Source of the DNA: Prorocentrum cordatum
Taxonomy: Eukaryota; Sar; Dinophyceae; Prorocentrales; Prorocentraceae
Length of the DNA: 45,368 bases
Assembly: GCA_963575745.1 (NCBI GenBank)
Contig: CAUYUJ010014559.1
Span: 127,501-172,868 of the forward strand
Direction: 5' to 3'
Shown here: in pieces, positions 10,101 to 19,330 of the stretch
How positions within the stretch are numbered: the first letter of the stretch is position 1
Layout of the letters: each line of letters starts with the position of its first letter
The notes under the pieces: model-generated
Database searches by the model: none
Told to the model about the DNA's origin: nothing
Seen by the model: the letters and a program-made list of their open reading frames with translations, nothing else
Position numbers and translations under genes: made by a program

Positions 10101-13100
10101 CATGGGAGGTGACGTGCGCTCGAGCTCCACGTGTATCCCTTCAAGTACTCGATGCGCGCGTGGCTCTGCGCAAGGAGCTCAGCCTCTGGAGCCGCCGGGG
10201 TGCCCGCGCGAAGTGGTCACATATCAAGCCAGTTGTACAAGGCTTGGTCGATGATGCGCTCAAGCACGTCAATGATGTGAAGGCCGTGCTGTCCATGCAA
10301 GACAGGTGGAAGGCCCCTGGTCCCTCTGCGCGCTGTTGTTGTGTGTTCTGGGGGGCTGCGGGCGTAGTGGCGTTGCGTTCCTAGCCAGCGTCCAGGCGTA
10401 AGTTTGCTAGGTTTGCGCGCATATGCATACGGGCATTCGCGCAGCGCGCGCTGCTCAGCAATGTCCGCAATTGTGTCGGTGTGTACATACATGCGTAGAC
10501 ATATGTCGCATTTGCCCATGTGCATCCACTCGCGCCGAATACGATGCCGTGGCGCAGCGTCTTTATCAATATTTATCCATTGGGTCAGACTCTGTTCGCT
10601 TATGTCAGCGCTAGCAGCTGGTCCATGTCATAACGATACCAGTCCTGTCTGGTCCAACTGATCAACCATGTCCGATGCCAGCGTTGGCCTGATGCGCTTG
10701 ATGCGCCATGTAGCCATTATGACTTCATAATCAGGCTTATGGCAGTTGACCGTGAACGGCTGATCGCAGGCGGAAGAGCAGGAAGAGGAGGATGGGGAAG
10801 GAGGCGGAGGACGGGAAGGCGGACGGGCGGTCGGGTCCGCCGAACAACCCTTTGTTGTTTTAAGCAGTAGTTGTATAATTTACAATTTGTTGGTTTGGCC
10901 GCGCGTGCAGTTCCACGCAGAGCGCGTGGGCAATTGCAGCGCACTCCTGCGAGCAGGGCCATATGCTTAACTGGATCCGCGTCGCCTGTTGCATTGTCCA
11001 TCAATCGAAGAAAACAATACAACAATGAAACTCAAAACGTTTGGAACAGGAGGGCAGGAGGGAAGCAGGGAAGCTAGGGAGGGAGGGAGGGCTGTTAATT
11101 CGGTTTGAGGGCTGCGCCGCTCAAAGTCGAAAGCCTAGAGTTGACTGGCGTGGGCTCGCGCCGCTATGCTACTTGCACTTGACTTTGTGAAACTGTCATA
11201 GTTAGACGCTGCCAATGGTCAACAGTCAACAGGGCATGCCCTTGCGTCCTCGCGCCCTTGCCACCGCCAACCTTGGCTACCTGCTGCTCCGTCGCTCAGG
11301 GCGGGCAGTCCGCGGCAAGCCGCAATCCCGAGGCCCTGGGTGCCCTGGGTTCATGCGGGGTACATTCGTTCATTGTTACATTGCGGCGTCGACGCGCATG
11401 ATTGCGCATGGTAGGAATGGCCCAGTAGGTCGGAAGGGGAGGGGCAGGAGGAAAGCCGGGGGAGGAGGGGGGGAGGTAGGGAGGTAGGAGGATAAGGAGA
11501 AGGCGAAGGGGCCAAGGAGGGGGGGCGAGCGGATGAGGGGCGGCGGCCAGGGGGGAAGGCACTGAGGCAATGATGGCGACGAGCTCGCCCCCCCGCCCCG
11601 CCCCGGCCGCCGCCTCGCCCAGGCTCCGCCGGAGCATCTTCACGACCGCCTTGATCTTCGCGGAGATCGGGGCGCCGCAGCCATCGTCGACCGCCTCGAG
11701 CTTGCGTGGGTCACGTCATACAACATGATGTGGTACCACGATTCGCGCGCTAAGTCCAAGGACACGTGCCCCATATTGATATTCGGGAATGACTTCATTT
11801 GGGATGCTGAATCGGGGGACGATGATTGTCTTTACGGATGGTTGTGCGCGTGGTCATACGGATACATCGGCAATTGCTTTCGCGTGCTCATCACTCCCGA
11901 CGTGGCTGGCCAGAGCGCGGAGATGTCTATCGTGCACCCGTTGGTCCAGAGCACGACGGTAGATTTATTCAAGCGTTTTTATGCAGGCTGTTCGGTCGAT
12001 CAGGGGAAAGTTGTGCAATTCTCGTCAGGTGCAGTGGATATGAGTGCAACAGCTGTGACCGACGGTGGAACATCGTTCAACATTGATTTGGGATCTTTAA
12101 CCGATCTTACCGACATCACGCACGCCCTTGCCCCGAAAGCCGCCGTCCCCCGAGTGCCGCGGAAGAAACGAAAATGTGCCCTCGACGACAGGGCGGGCGC
12201 CGACGATGCTGATGATGTTGACGACGAGGAGAAGCGCATGCTATTGCAGCAACAATTGGGAGATGATGATGCTGAGGACCAAGACTGCGATATTGCTGTG
12301 CCCCCTGGCACTGGGGGGGGAGCAGAGAAAAGAGAATTAGATCGTTCAGCTGCTGCCGCGTTGGATCCAGAATTCCAGAAAGACTTCGAAGCAATCTATC
12401 ATGCGTTATACCCGGGGCCGAAGGATGACAGCGGAGCATGCTTGGATGACCCCTCGGATTTTCTCCACGCGTCTGAGACCCTGGACGTGGCCAAAGAGAT
12501 GCACCACGCCATGGTGGCGGCTGGAGTCGAGATCACCCAGGACGGCGACAACGACGACAACGACCTCTTCGACGGAGAAGGCGAGTACGGCGGCGAAGGA
12601 GAGCATGAGGACTTGCAGGCGCGCTCCGCCCCACGCTCCACCTCCCGTCACCTCCCTCCCTCCCTCCCTCCTTCCCGCCCTCCCTCGCCATCCCTCGTTG
12701 CGCTGCGACCTCGTGACCCCGCTATCAATCTCCTTCAATGCCAAGATGTCAAGCTGACGTAATCTTTCCTTCGCTATCACCCACTCACCCATTGAGCAGT
12801 AGACCCTTCAATCGTAATCGCGTCTTCCTCTTCCCCATCTCCTCATCCTCATGGTTCCCGGGTTCCCACAGAGGCCATCATCGACCAGCTTGTCACCTGG
12901 CACTCTGGCAAGCCGGCAGAAGCTGGGGCGTTGCTTATTTGTGGCATCCGTGCTGGCGCTGCCGCGTACATCGACAGTGCGCGGCGTTGTGCTGAGAGAC
13001 CTTTGCCGACCTTGCATCTCACGAACGGCAGCAACCTGTCGTTGGTTATCTTCTCCGAAGGTGGGCTGTTCCTGCTGTTCCTTCTTCCTCTTCTCCTTTT

Positions 13101-13685
13101 CTCAATCTCTTCTTTCTCACTGCGCACCGAATCCATGTAGCGATCGAGACATTGTGAGAGCGAGGTGATGCGGTGCGCTTATCATTGGTCAACTGGTGGA
13201 ACTCCGATGAGTGTTTCGGGCAGATAGTTGACGTGGAAGATGGCAAGATCGTGTTCTCTGTCAGCTCCTGGAAAACACCTGCGGGCGTTCAACCATACAA
13301 ACCACGTAAGTTTGATAATGTGGGTCTGATATTGCCGGACGTCGGATACACCATGTTGAAGCGGCCAAAGCCTCATCGACAGGCCCTGCCACCAGACGTA
13401 ATCTTGCTCATGCGATTGTGGGAGGCTAATCTTGCTAGTGATGCCAATTGCTGGAGTAGTTGCGCGTGGTGCAAGAGGGGCGCTGGTGACGTTTACTTGT
13501 GCCCCTTGTGTTTGATGCCGTACCACCGCAGATGCGCGGGTGCGGCGTCCGAGCTCATTCGCAGCACAGCGATCGTGCCGCGTGATCTCCCCTTCGATGC
13601 CGCGCTGCCGTTCCCCCCTGATAAGTTGTGCGCGCCCTGCGCGGACGTTGTGTTGAGGCGAGTGCCCGACCGCAACATTGCGTAA
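3968..13685 (+). CDS. Multi-exon gene: coiled coil, transposase-like region, PHD-type finger
   Basis: Span entry; exons are listed separately. Following frame continuity across AG acceptors and GT/GC/GA donors gives at least 14 exons and about 1,550 aa ending at TAA 13683-13685. In order the protein has: a helical charged N-terminus; a Pro/Ala-rich segment with Ala-Glu-Pro repeats; a coiled coil (QQLRARAHKLTDQVAQLRQE); a domain with FSDRGGYNMVCRRAA; a large region (8060-9253) with CAAHQYQL and GRWGSASK that loosely recalls hAT-type transposases; an EIEGINNIIQ exon; an acidic linker with an RKKRK nuclear-localisation-like run; and a C-terminal Cys4-His-Cys3 finger. I do not recognise the family. 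A domesticated or active transposase-derived nuclear protein is my guess. The 5' end is not resolved. Confidence 0.6.
4270..4450. repeat. Pyrimidine-rich intronic tract
   Basis: C/T-rich low-complexity sequence (CCTCCT, CTTCTC) between supported exons. No coding signal; open frames here are low-complexity Pro/Ser/Leu or Arg/Gly. Confidence 0.7.
4836..4984 (+). CDS. Exon of the PHD-finger gene
   Basis: Reads CQYMSAYLTAHLTWLLRSAA and on to an Asp-Pro-Ser-Glu end. Acceptor AG 4834-4835; donor GT 4985-4986 after a complete codon. The in-frame TGA at 4820 upstream forces the acceptor. Phase 0 at the 3' end joins the next exon in frame. Confidence 0.5.
5000..5150. repeat. GAG microsatellite in intron
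   Basis: AGGAGG-type repeats with GGACGG units filling the intron between 4984 and 5263. Confidence 0.85.
5263..5310 (+). CDS. 48-nt exon of the PHD-finger gene
   Basis: EDKLVRALAVLENTMG between AG 5261-5262 (preceded by a CTTCCTTCCTTCTTTCCTGC polypyrimidine run) and GT 5311-5312. Both junctions are phase 0. Confidence 0.6.
5731..5829 (+). CDS. Exon of the PHD-finger gene
   Basis: KRFDNRDSLYDVQVVGEILA and on. Acceptor AG 5729-5730 (GGCTTCAG), phase 0. The 3' end is either a GC donor at 5830 or a later site near 5850. Confidence 0.6.
6110..6351 (+). CDS. Exon with Ala-Glu-Pro repeats
   Basis: Begins IRSGEADGGMIYEDDGATFS after AG 6108-6109, phase 0. It contains a 9-bp tandem repeat (CCTGCAGAA, about 6238-6274) coding a Pro-Ala-Glu run, then an Ala/Pro-rich linker. 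Donor GT 6352-6353, phase 2. The 84-nt intron 6352-6435 then restores the downstream coiled-coil frame exactly. Confidence 0.6.
6436..7009 (+). CDS. Coiled-coil exon of the PHD-finger gene
   Basis: Pro/Ser-rich start, then about 50 residues of charged helix (ENQQLRARAHKLTDQVAQLR, RIEAELDVLKGDQFKR) consistent with a coiled coil. A more globular segment follows with YFSDRGGYNMVCRRAASNAA, SYAMMFNSLCYRC and CEVGWCLALHSLRGD. Acceptor AG 6434-6435, phase 2. Donor GT 7010-7011 after Gln, phase 0. This is one of the most clearly coding stretches of the window. Confidence 0.7.
7030..7180. repeat. GAG tract filling a short intron
   Basis: The intron 7010-7212 is almost entirely GGAGGA repeat followed by a CTCTTCTTCTTCC polypyrimidine run just before the acceptor AG at 7211-7212. 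Confidence 0.8.
7213..7344 (+). CDS. Exon of the PHD-finger gene
   Basis: VWQRQKLHATELTPTFVATP then ILDGDGYEAVRGRATTRRML. Acceptor AG 7211-7212 and donor GT 7345-7346, both phase 0 and both within CAG|G-type junctions. Confidence 0.65.
7430..7590. repeat. GAG tract in intron
   Basis: GGAGGA/GGCGGA repeat inside the intron 7345-7692. Confidence 0.85.
7693..7965 (+). CDS. Exon of the PHD-finger gene
   Basis: VVGSSSGYGALTMMRKQLLS, then an Ala/Asp-rich segment ending MDVENENDRAE. Acceptor AG 7691-7692 phase 0. A GC donor at 7966-7967 joins in frame to 8060; without splicing the frame stops at 7981-7983. Confidence 0.6.
8060..9253 (+). CDS. Large transposase-like exon of the PHD-finger gene
   Basis: Longest exon (about 398 codons), open throughout with clear coding composition. 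It reads AHERCLQIWTACTDAGSDEV, later MFETNCAAHQYQLTVKSLLS, HTWRNSAVEIFRTW, RPISGRWGSASKCEEHVLNA and YSTAATAAILDDRFILALRV. The C-A-x-H-Q-x-Q-L block followed by G-R-W-G-S is reminiscent of the Cys-x2-His and T-R-W-N-S blocks of hAT transposases, but similarity is weak and no full catalytic triad can be assigned. Acceptor AG 8058-8059. The 3' end is uncertain (candidate GA donor at 9254); the open frame itself continues to TAG at 9299-9301. Confidence 0.7.
9340..9700. repeat. GA-rich intronic low-complexity sequence
   Basis: Imperfect GGGAGG/GATGGG sequence within the intron 9254-9711. Confidence 0.7.
9712..9825 (+). CDS. Exon of the PHD-finger gene
   Basis: Contains LAMCLYAPLRMVCEQWKGDT then QEIEGINNIIQ. 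Acceptor AG 9710-9711; GC donor 9826-9827; both phase 0. An E-I-E-G-hN-N/S block looks like a conserved family signature, but I cannot assign it. Confidence 0.6.
10109..10305 (+). CDS. Exon of the PHD-finger gene
   Basis: VLDARVALRKELSLWSRRGA then SHIKPVVQGLVDDALKHVND and KAVLSMQDRW. Acceptor AG 10107-10108 phase 0. The donor near 10305 is not fixed. The 1.4 kb to the next exon (10306-11700) carries no exon I can support; 11410-11560 is GGGAGG-type repeat. Confidence 0.5.
11701..12618 (+). CDS. Exon with acidic linker and basic run
   Basis: Begins about LAWVTSYNMMWYHDSRAKSK; the start could lie up to ~60 nt upstream in the same frame. A folded-looking part (CLYGWLCAWSYGYIGNCFRV, VDLFKRFYAGC) is followed by PRVPRKKRKCALDDR, which resembles a nuclear localisation signal, and long Asp/Glu-rich stretches (GADDADDVDDEEKR, DGDNDDNDLFDGEGEYGG). 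The last Gln codon at 12616-12618 is followed by a GC donor; read-through would enter a Pro/Ser low-complexity intron sequence. Confidence 0.65.
12874..13060 (+). CDS. Exon of the PHD-finger gene
   Basis: AIIDQLVTWHSGKPAEAGAL then LLICGIRAGAAAYIDSARRC. Acceptor AG 12872-12873 phase 0. GT donor 13061-13062 leaves one base of a split codon (phase 1) completed at 13165. Confidence 0.65.
13165..13685 (+). CDS. Last exon, C-terminal PHD-type zinc finger
   Basis: Starts GDAVRLSLVNWWNSDECFGQ after AG 13163-13164 and ends at TAA 13683-13685. A segment with CFGQIVDVEDGKIVFSVSSW, possibly a small beta barrel, precedes a Cys4-His-Cys3 array: Cys-x2-Cys (CAWC), x8, Cys-x2-Cys (CPLC), x4, His-x2-Cys (HRRC), then a final Cys-x2-Cys (CAPC). 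The order and spacing fit a PHD finger; this class often reads histone H3 tails or nucleosomes. The final linker is longer than usual, so an atypical finger is possible. No poly(A) signal is evident downstream. Confidence 0.7.
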
Positions 13686-14790
13686 TCTTTTACTTATGTC
13701 ATGTATGTTTTAGGTCATGCAGATATATGTCTTCCCGCGGTCCTCCCCCGCTCCTCCGATCCTCCGCCCCCGCCCCTCCATTCTTCAATTCCTTGCCTCC
13801 TGCCGCAAATTCCAAGTTCCAGCTCCTCCGCGTGGCATTCCCCGCCTCGCTGCCTGACGCGCGCCCAGCGGCGGCGGCGGGGCGGAGTTCCGGCCTGCTG
13901 CGGCGACAGCTGCAGCGCTGCGGGTCACGACGGTGGCCGCGACGACCTGGCAGGCTGCGCGGGCAGGCCGAGGGAATACTAACATATCGGTGACGCTGAG
14001 CATGCTGAGCATGCCGGTGGGAGACCAAGGGCGATGATGAGCGATTCTGAGAGGAGGAATGTGGGAGATGGGTTCACGAGATCCAACATTGAAGCGCTAC
14101 TGTCATACTTCTCAGACGTCTAAGCGCGCTTGCGCTCTGACACGCCAAACGATAAAACGCCAGACGGGATGTGAAGAAAACGCGAACACCATTGCGCTAA
14201 CGTGTTACAGTAGCATATCACGGTATCACGGACGCATGCACATTAACACTTTGTGGCGTATGTGAGCATTTTATGACATTGGGCTTACGACCATTTGCGT
14301 TCCCATGTAACACATTTTATTGATAACACAAGCATCGCAACGATGACAACGAACTGCGGAGTGACGACGCGACGGCGCTGCATTGCGATGTATGTTCGCC
14401 AACATATTCATATATTCATTAGCATTGCACGCGCGCGCACGCCATCATGTACATTTGCGCGTGTGAATGATGATCAACGTGACAACATGTTCTGCACAAC
14501 GGGGGTGTGAATTGCAAATCGTTGAAGATATTTTGTCGTGGCCATGGCTCAGGCTACACATCCGGGTGCATCAAATGCTCGGGATGGGGCGCCCGCCACA
14601 CTCCCCATCACCAAGTGCAGCAGCCTCCGGTACCATTAATTGCCGTACATCGGAGGCTACCGATTTGGCTTGGCGAATTATGTTCTAACGACCGGTGATG
14701 GGCAACATCAAATTGCACACGTGCGATGTATTTGCGATGTTGATATTTGTGGCCTTGCGGTCAACGCCGCTGACTCAGGCGATCATGGCC
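13686..14790. other. Intergenic, no gene seen
   Basis: About 1.1 kb with only short, unconvincing open frames. Composition is less GC-rich than the flanks from about 14050 to 14500. No RNA gene or repeat recognised. Confidence 0.5.
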
Positions 14791-14792
14791 CT

Positions 14793-15066
14793 CTGTGATG
14801 ACCTCACGACCGCTTCGGGCGCATCCGTGAGGATATCATGTTCATGATGGCTTCGCGATCCACCGTGAGGACCTCATGACCTCTTCGGCCTCTCCGTGAT
14901 GACCTCACGACTGCGCTCATGCTCTCCGCGGGACCCCATGTTCTCCATGAGAACATCACGGCCTCTCTCGGTGAGGGCCTCACGACTGCGCCCGGGTCCT
15001 CCGTGAGGACCTCGCGACTGCCCCGGACCATCCGCGAGGACCTCACGACCGCTCCCGGGCCCTCCC
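14793..15066. repeat. Degenerate ~31-bp tandem repeat
   Basis: About eight diverged units of the form TCCGTGAGGACCTCACGACT followed by GCGCCCGGG or CTTCGGGC-type filler. The core GTGAGGACCTCAC is itself nearly palindromic. The array ends two bases before the start of the segmental duplication at 15068. Confidence 0.8.
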
Positions 15067-15299
15067 TTTGCAGAGCTTAGCTGGGTTAGTGGGTTGATTT
15101 TGGGTTGCACGCCCATCGGACGCCCTCGTTCTGTTGGTTTGTTGTCTCTGCCTTGGAGCCCCGCAACATTATTTTTTTCATGCTGCCCAAGCAACATCTC
15201 CGATGATATTGCCCGCTGCCAGGAATTTCTCACATGGGGTCTCCGAGGGATCGTCTCGTCGGCTGCGAGCCCGTTCTTCGTTATCACAACTGAAGAGCC

Positions 15300-15695
15300 T
15301 CCCTCCATCCTACCTCCACCCTCCTCCTCCGCCTCTTCCTCCACTTCCTCCTCTTCCTCCTCATCCTTCTTACTCACCCTTCCTTCCTCCCTCATCCTCT
15401 CCCTGGCTCCTCTTTCTCCTGCCCCTGATGTTCGTCGTCCCCCTGTCCTCTTTGGCCTCCTCCTCCTCCCTACCTCCTCCGTTTCCAAATCTGAACCTCC
15501 GAGCCAGAGCCTCCATTTCAGCACAAGTCTCCAACCGCCTGCCGGCGTTCCTCCTCCTCCGCCACTCCTCCTCATCCTCCTCCTCCTCCTCCTACTCATC
15601 CTCCTCCACCTTCTCCTCATCCTCGTCCTCCTCCTCCTCCTCCTCCTCCTCCTTCGACTCCTCCTCATCCTCCCCTTCCTCCTCCTCGGCTTCCG

Positions 15696-15729
<34 letters not shown>

Positions 15730-15780
15730 CTCCTCCTCTTTCTCCTCCTCCTCCTCCTCCTCCCCCGCCACCTCTCCCCT
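15300..15780. repeat. CTC microsatellite upstream of the gene
   Basis: Long CTC/CTT-type tract. The copy at about 42478-42961 is the same apart from a 3-bp length change and one or two bases. Poly-Ser/Pro/Leu (+) and poly-Glu (-) open frames over it are artefacts. Confidence 0.9.
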
Positions 15781-16168
15781 TTCCTCGGGCCTCCTGGAGG
15801 TTGACAGCTTCTCGCGCGCGCCGCCGCATAATGGCGCAGCTTTCCAGATCGGCACGAGGAGAATGGGGTTCCTTAGATTGACGACGAATCCCAGTGGACA
15901 CTGCTCAGAAGGCCAAGGACAAGGACACTTCTCAGGAGGCCAAAAACACTTGTCAGAAGGCCAGAGGGCTTCGAAGAGCCTAGGTCAGACAGAAACGCAT
16001 TGATTTGTTCCACAGTTTAATTTGTTCCGCGTCTTTCGGCCTCGTTAGACGTTTCTAGGGCCCCTCTTCCCACCTCCTAACACGTCTTCCGCCACCTCCG
16101 CAGCCAGGACTGCTCGAACCGTTCTCAGGACTACAGAAAGCTCCCGATTTCGCTTTATCGACCTTCAG

Positions 16169-16390
16169 ATGGGTAAAAGGGCCAGCAATGGGGGCACAGG
16201 CAGGGGGAAGACTGCAAAGATTTCGGCGAGCTCAGCTGCTGTCCCGGATCAACTGCCCGATTCGATTGCCAACGTGAACGCCCCGTATTGGTCCCAGGTC
16301 CAGACGCGGTGCGAGGCGATCCAGAATAACGACATTCTCGGAGAGGTCATGGCCGAGAAGCCCTTGGGTATCAAAGACGGTGGCAACCAG
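16169..16390 (+). CDS. Exon 1 of the methyltransferase-like gene
   Basis: ATG follows CTTCAG, so a trans-splicing acceptor could sit directly before it. Reads MGKRASNGGTGRGKTAKISA then NAPYWSQVQTRCEAIQNNDI. A GA donor at 16391 gives a phase 0 join to 16619; unspliced, the frame ends at a TGA at 16448-16450. Confidence 0.6.
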
Positions 16391-19298
16391 GACCTCATGC
16401 TCCCCACCTTTCTCTCAACCATCGTCTGCTGTCTTCTCCTCCTGCTCTGACGAGGTCCTCCACCTCGTCCTCAAGACACCTCCTCTTCATTCTACCCTCG
16501 TCCTCACTCTCATCATCCACCATCTGCTCCCTCCTCCCACCTTTTCTCTCCCTCCTGCCGCCTCCATGCGTCTCCTCTCCCACCTCCTGAGTTCCTCCAC
16601 CATCTTCTCGGCCCTGAGGAACCATACTGCGGCGCCGCCTTCAAGGCGGCCTTCCAGCGCGCTGCGGCGACTATCAAGGACTTGATTGGTGAGGGTAGCA
16701 AGCCCTTCGACATGTCCAAAGTGCTTCCGTTCTACTCTTGTGGTGGTGTGCTCCAGTGGGTGAATATGATGGCCACGGCGAGTCCTGGGGTTTCTATCAG
16801 CGAGGCGGTAGTTACTGAGTTCCTCAAGGAGTTCAAGGACGGGCCTCCAGAATCCCTTCGTGAAGTCATCGGTCTCGTTGTGCCCGCCGACGAAAGCTTC
16901 GATCCGATGAAGAGCAAGGGCTCCATGGTCGCATGCACGCCGGTAGAATACATCCACGCTGCCATCAAGGCGTGCTGCTCTGACACCGTCGCCAAGAAGC
17001 CTGACGCTACGATCCGTCAATGGAAGAAGGTTTTCCAGAGCATCAAGTTGGCATTCTACCACGTCCCGACTGACAAGGTCAGTTTACTTGCGTTCCACAT
17101 CCGCGAGCACTTGCTCAACGTTGGTTTAACTGTTGGATGGTCGGTTTTGCAGCGCGTCCAGATGGTGGTGAGGGAAAAACACATGCTCGAAAGCAAGGGT
17201 ATCAAAGTGACTGCTGCGGTACTGTCTGACCACTTCATGAAAACGGTGAACCTGGCCCAGGGCTCAGAAACAATGTCACCAGGATTCATTGACAGCGCCC
17301 TCTCGGTCGAGAAGAGAATCCTGTCGAACGAAGTCCTACGAGATCTCCTGACGAAGATTGACGAGTCGTTCGGGGTCCAGAAGAGGCCGTTCAATTCGAT
17401 TTGGAAGCTGCAGACGCTCTTGAACAAAGGGTCCGACGATAACACCATCTGCTGGATGATCAAGGGCATGGTGGACGCGCTCCGCATGGAGTTTCTCGAG
17501 GTTGGCGACTTCTCCAATCCCAAGCTGAAGGGGTACCAATGCGACGTCTTCATCATGAAAATGAACCTCCACGCCGCCATCATGAACAACTTCATGGACA
17601 AACACCCCTGGGACAGTTCCGTCAAGACGAAGCTGCGAGCAGCTTTTAAGGACCATGCCTCCGCGAGGGCGAATGTGTCAGGCTACCCTGGAGAAAAGCC
17701 GGTCGAGCTGAGCTGGCAGGCCAACCTCCCCGCCAGCGCACGCCCACTGGCCAACTTGATCGAGTCAGTCGTCTTCGGCGACTCGCACGACGGCTCGATA
17801 AAAAATGCTTGCAAGCACGAGAAGTCAGCGGAGGATATTTTAGACTACGCTTTGATCAAGGAGGATGTCGCAGCGATTTTGGAGCAGCTTCAGAAGGAGA
17901 GGGAGACCCTCGCCCAGGTGGATCGGCCTCTTGCGGGGAACGGTGCTGCGGTGGAAGGCGGCAGTGGCTCGCCCGAGGCAGCGCAGCCGAACGCTATCAT
18001 AGATCTCACCAAGGAGGACCTGGCCGGTCGCGAGTTCAACGAGAAGCTCGAGAAGCTGGACAAGGGGCCCCGCGAGCACTGGCTTGAGCACGCTGCCCGC
18101 CTAGTTCGGCAGTACGTGCGCATCGTTGTCTTCCCGGATTCGCTTTCGCACCTTGTTTCGGATATCGGGGTCATGGAAAGAATTGTACACATCCCAAATG
18201 AACCCCCAAAAAAATGGTCCTTGGGCCCGTGCCGTGTTTTTTGTTCTGTACGTCGTATCGCCACTAGTCCTCCTCATATCTCCCGACCTGCTCAGATCAG
18301 TGTGAACAGTAGCAAGTGCATGGCTAGCACCATTTCACGCAAACAAGCAAGCAACTAACCAGGCAGTAAAAACGGTCCCAACCTCGAAAGGTATGTCATG
18401 TCTGATTGCGCACCCCCTTGTAAGGAGATCAAGGCGTCCGACCTTGGCATGGCCAGAGGGGATGCATCTGGCCTGGTTCTCATCCATTACGACGTCAAGC
18501 TGAGTGGCGAGGCAGCGACAGCTCCTCGCTTGAGGATCTGCCCTTTCCAGGAGAAACCTTACGAGAAGTACGTGAACGCCGTCCTCGAGGCTCGTGGCGG
18601 CAACGGGGCCGAGGGCGAGAAATCAGGCATCCAGGTGGGCGATTGCGTGCTGTTGTTGGACGGTGGACGGGCTGGCAACAACAAAGGCCTCAAGGGGCCC
18701 TGGGCAGGCGGCACTTCAGGACATGCGGCCCCTCTCAATCCCGTTGTGGGGTGGGGTTGGCATAGCATTCCGCATCTGCCTCCTCCTCCTCCTCCTTCTC
18801 CTCCTCCTCCTCCTCCTCCCCGCCTCCTCCTCCACCTCCTCCTCCTCCTCCTCCTCCTCCTTCCGACCCCACCGCCCAAGAGTTTTCATCGTCCTTACCG
18901 TCATCCTCCTATCCTCCTCCTCGTCATCCTCCTTCTCCTCTTCCTCGTGCTCCTGCTGCTCCCGATGCTGCTGCTGCTGCTGCTCCTCCTCCTCCTCCTC
19001 CTCCGCCTGGGACTGCGCATTCTTCACCTCGCAGCTTCTCATCGTCGGGGGTCGGACTGGCCCGCCTGAGGGGGTTCACGCCACGAACGTTGATGACATC
19101 CAATTGCTCCCCAGATGAGGAGAGGAATAGGAGGCAGAGGGGGAGGCGCCAGGGGAGGAGGAGGTGAAGGAGAAGGGAGAAGGGGCAGGAGGAGGAGGAG
19201 GAGAAGTGAGGAGGAGGAGGAGGAGCGAGGAGGAGGAGGAGGCGGAGGAGGGGGAGGAGGAACGCCGGATGGATGCAGAAGGGGGGAGGGGGGGAGGA

Positions 19299-19330
<32 letters not shown>

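Larger units (their letters stand above)
15068..18185. repeat. Segmental duplication, copy 1
   Basis: Matches 42246-45368 almost base for base (offset 27,178 rising to 27,183). It includes about 1.1 kb upstream of the gene, the CTC tract, exon 1, intron 1 and most of exon 2. Only about 20 substitutions and 5 bp of net length change are visible. The second copy runs to the window edge, so the true length is larger. Confidence 0.95.

Noticed and set aside
11296-11643. Minus-strand frame reading MKMLRRSLGEAAAGAG
   Set aside because: Short, lies in an intron, and the rest is Pro/Leu low-complexity sequence; no support beyond the first 20 residues.
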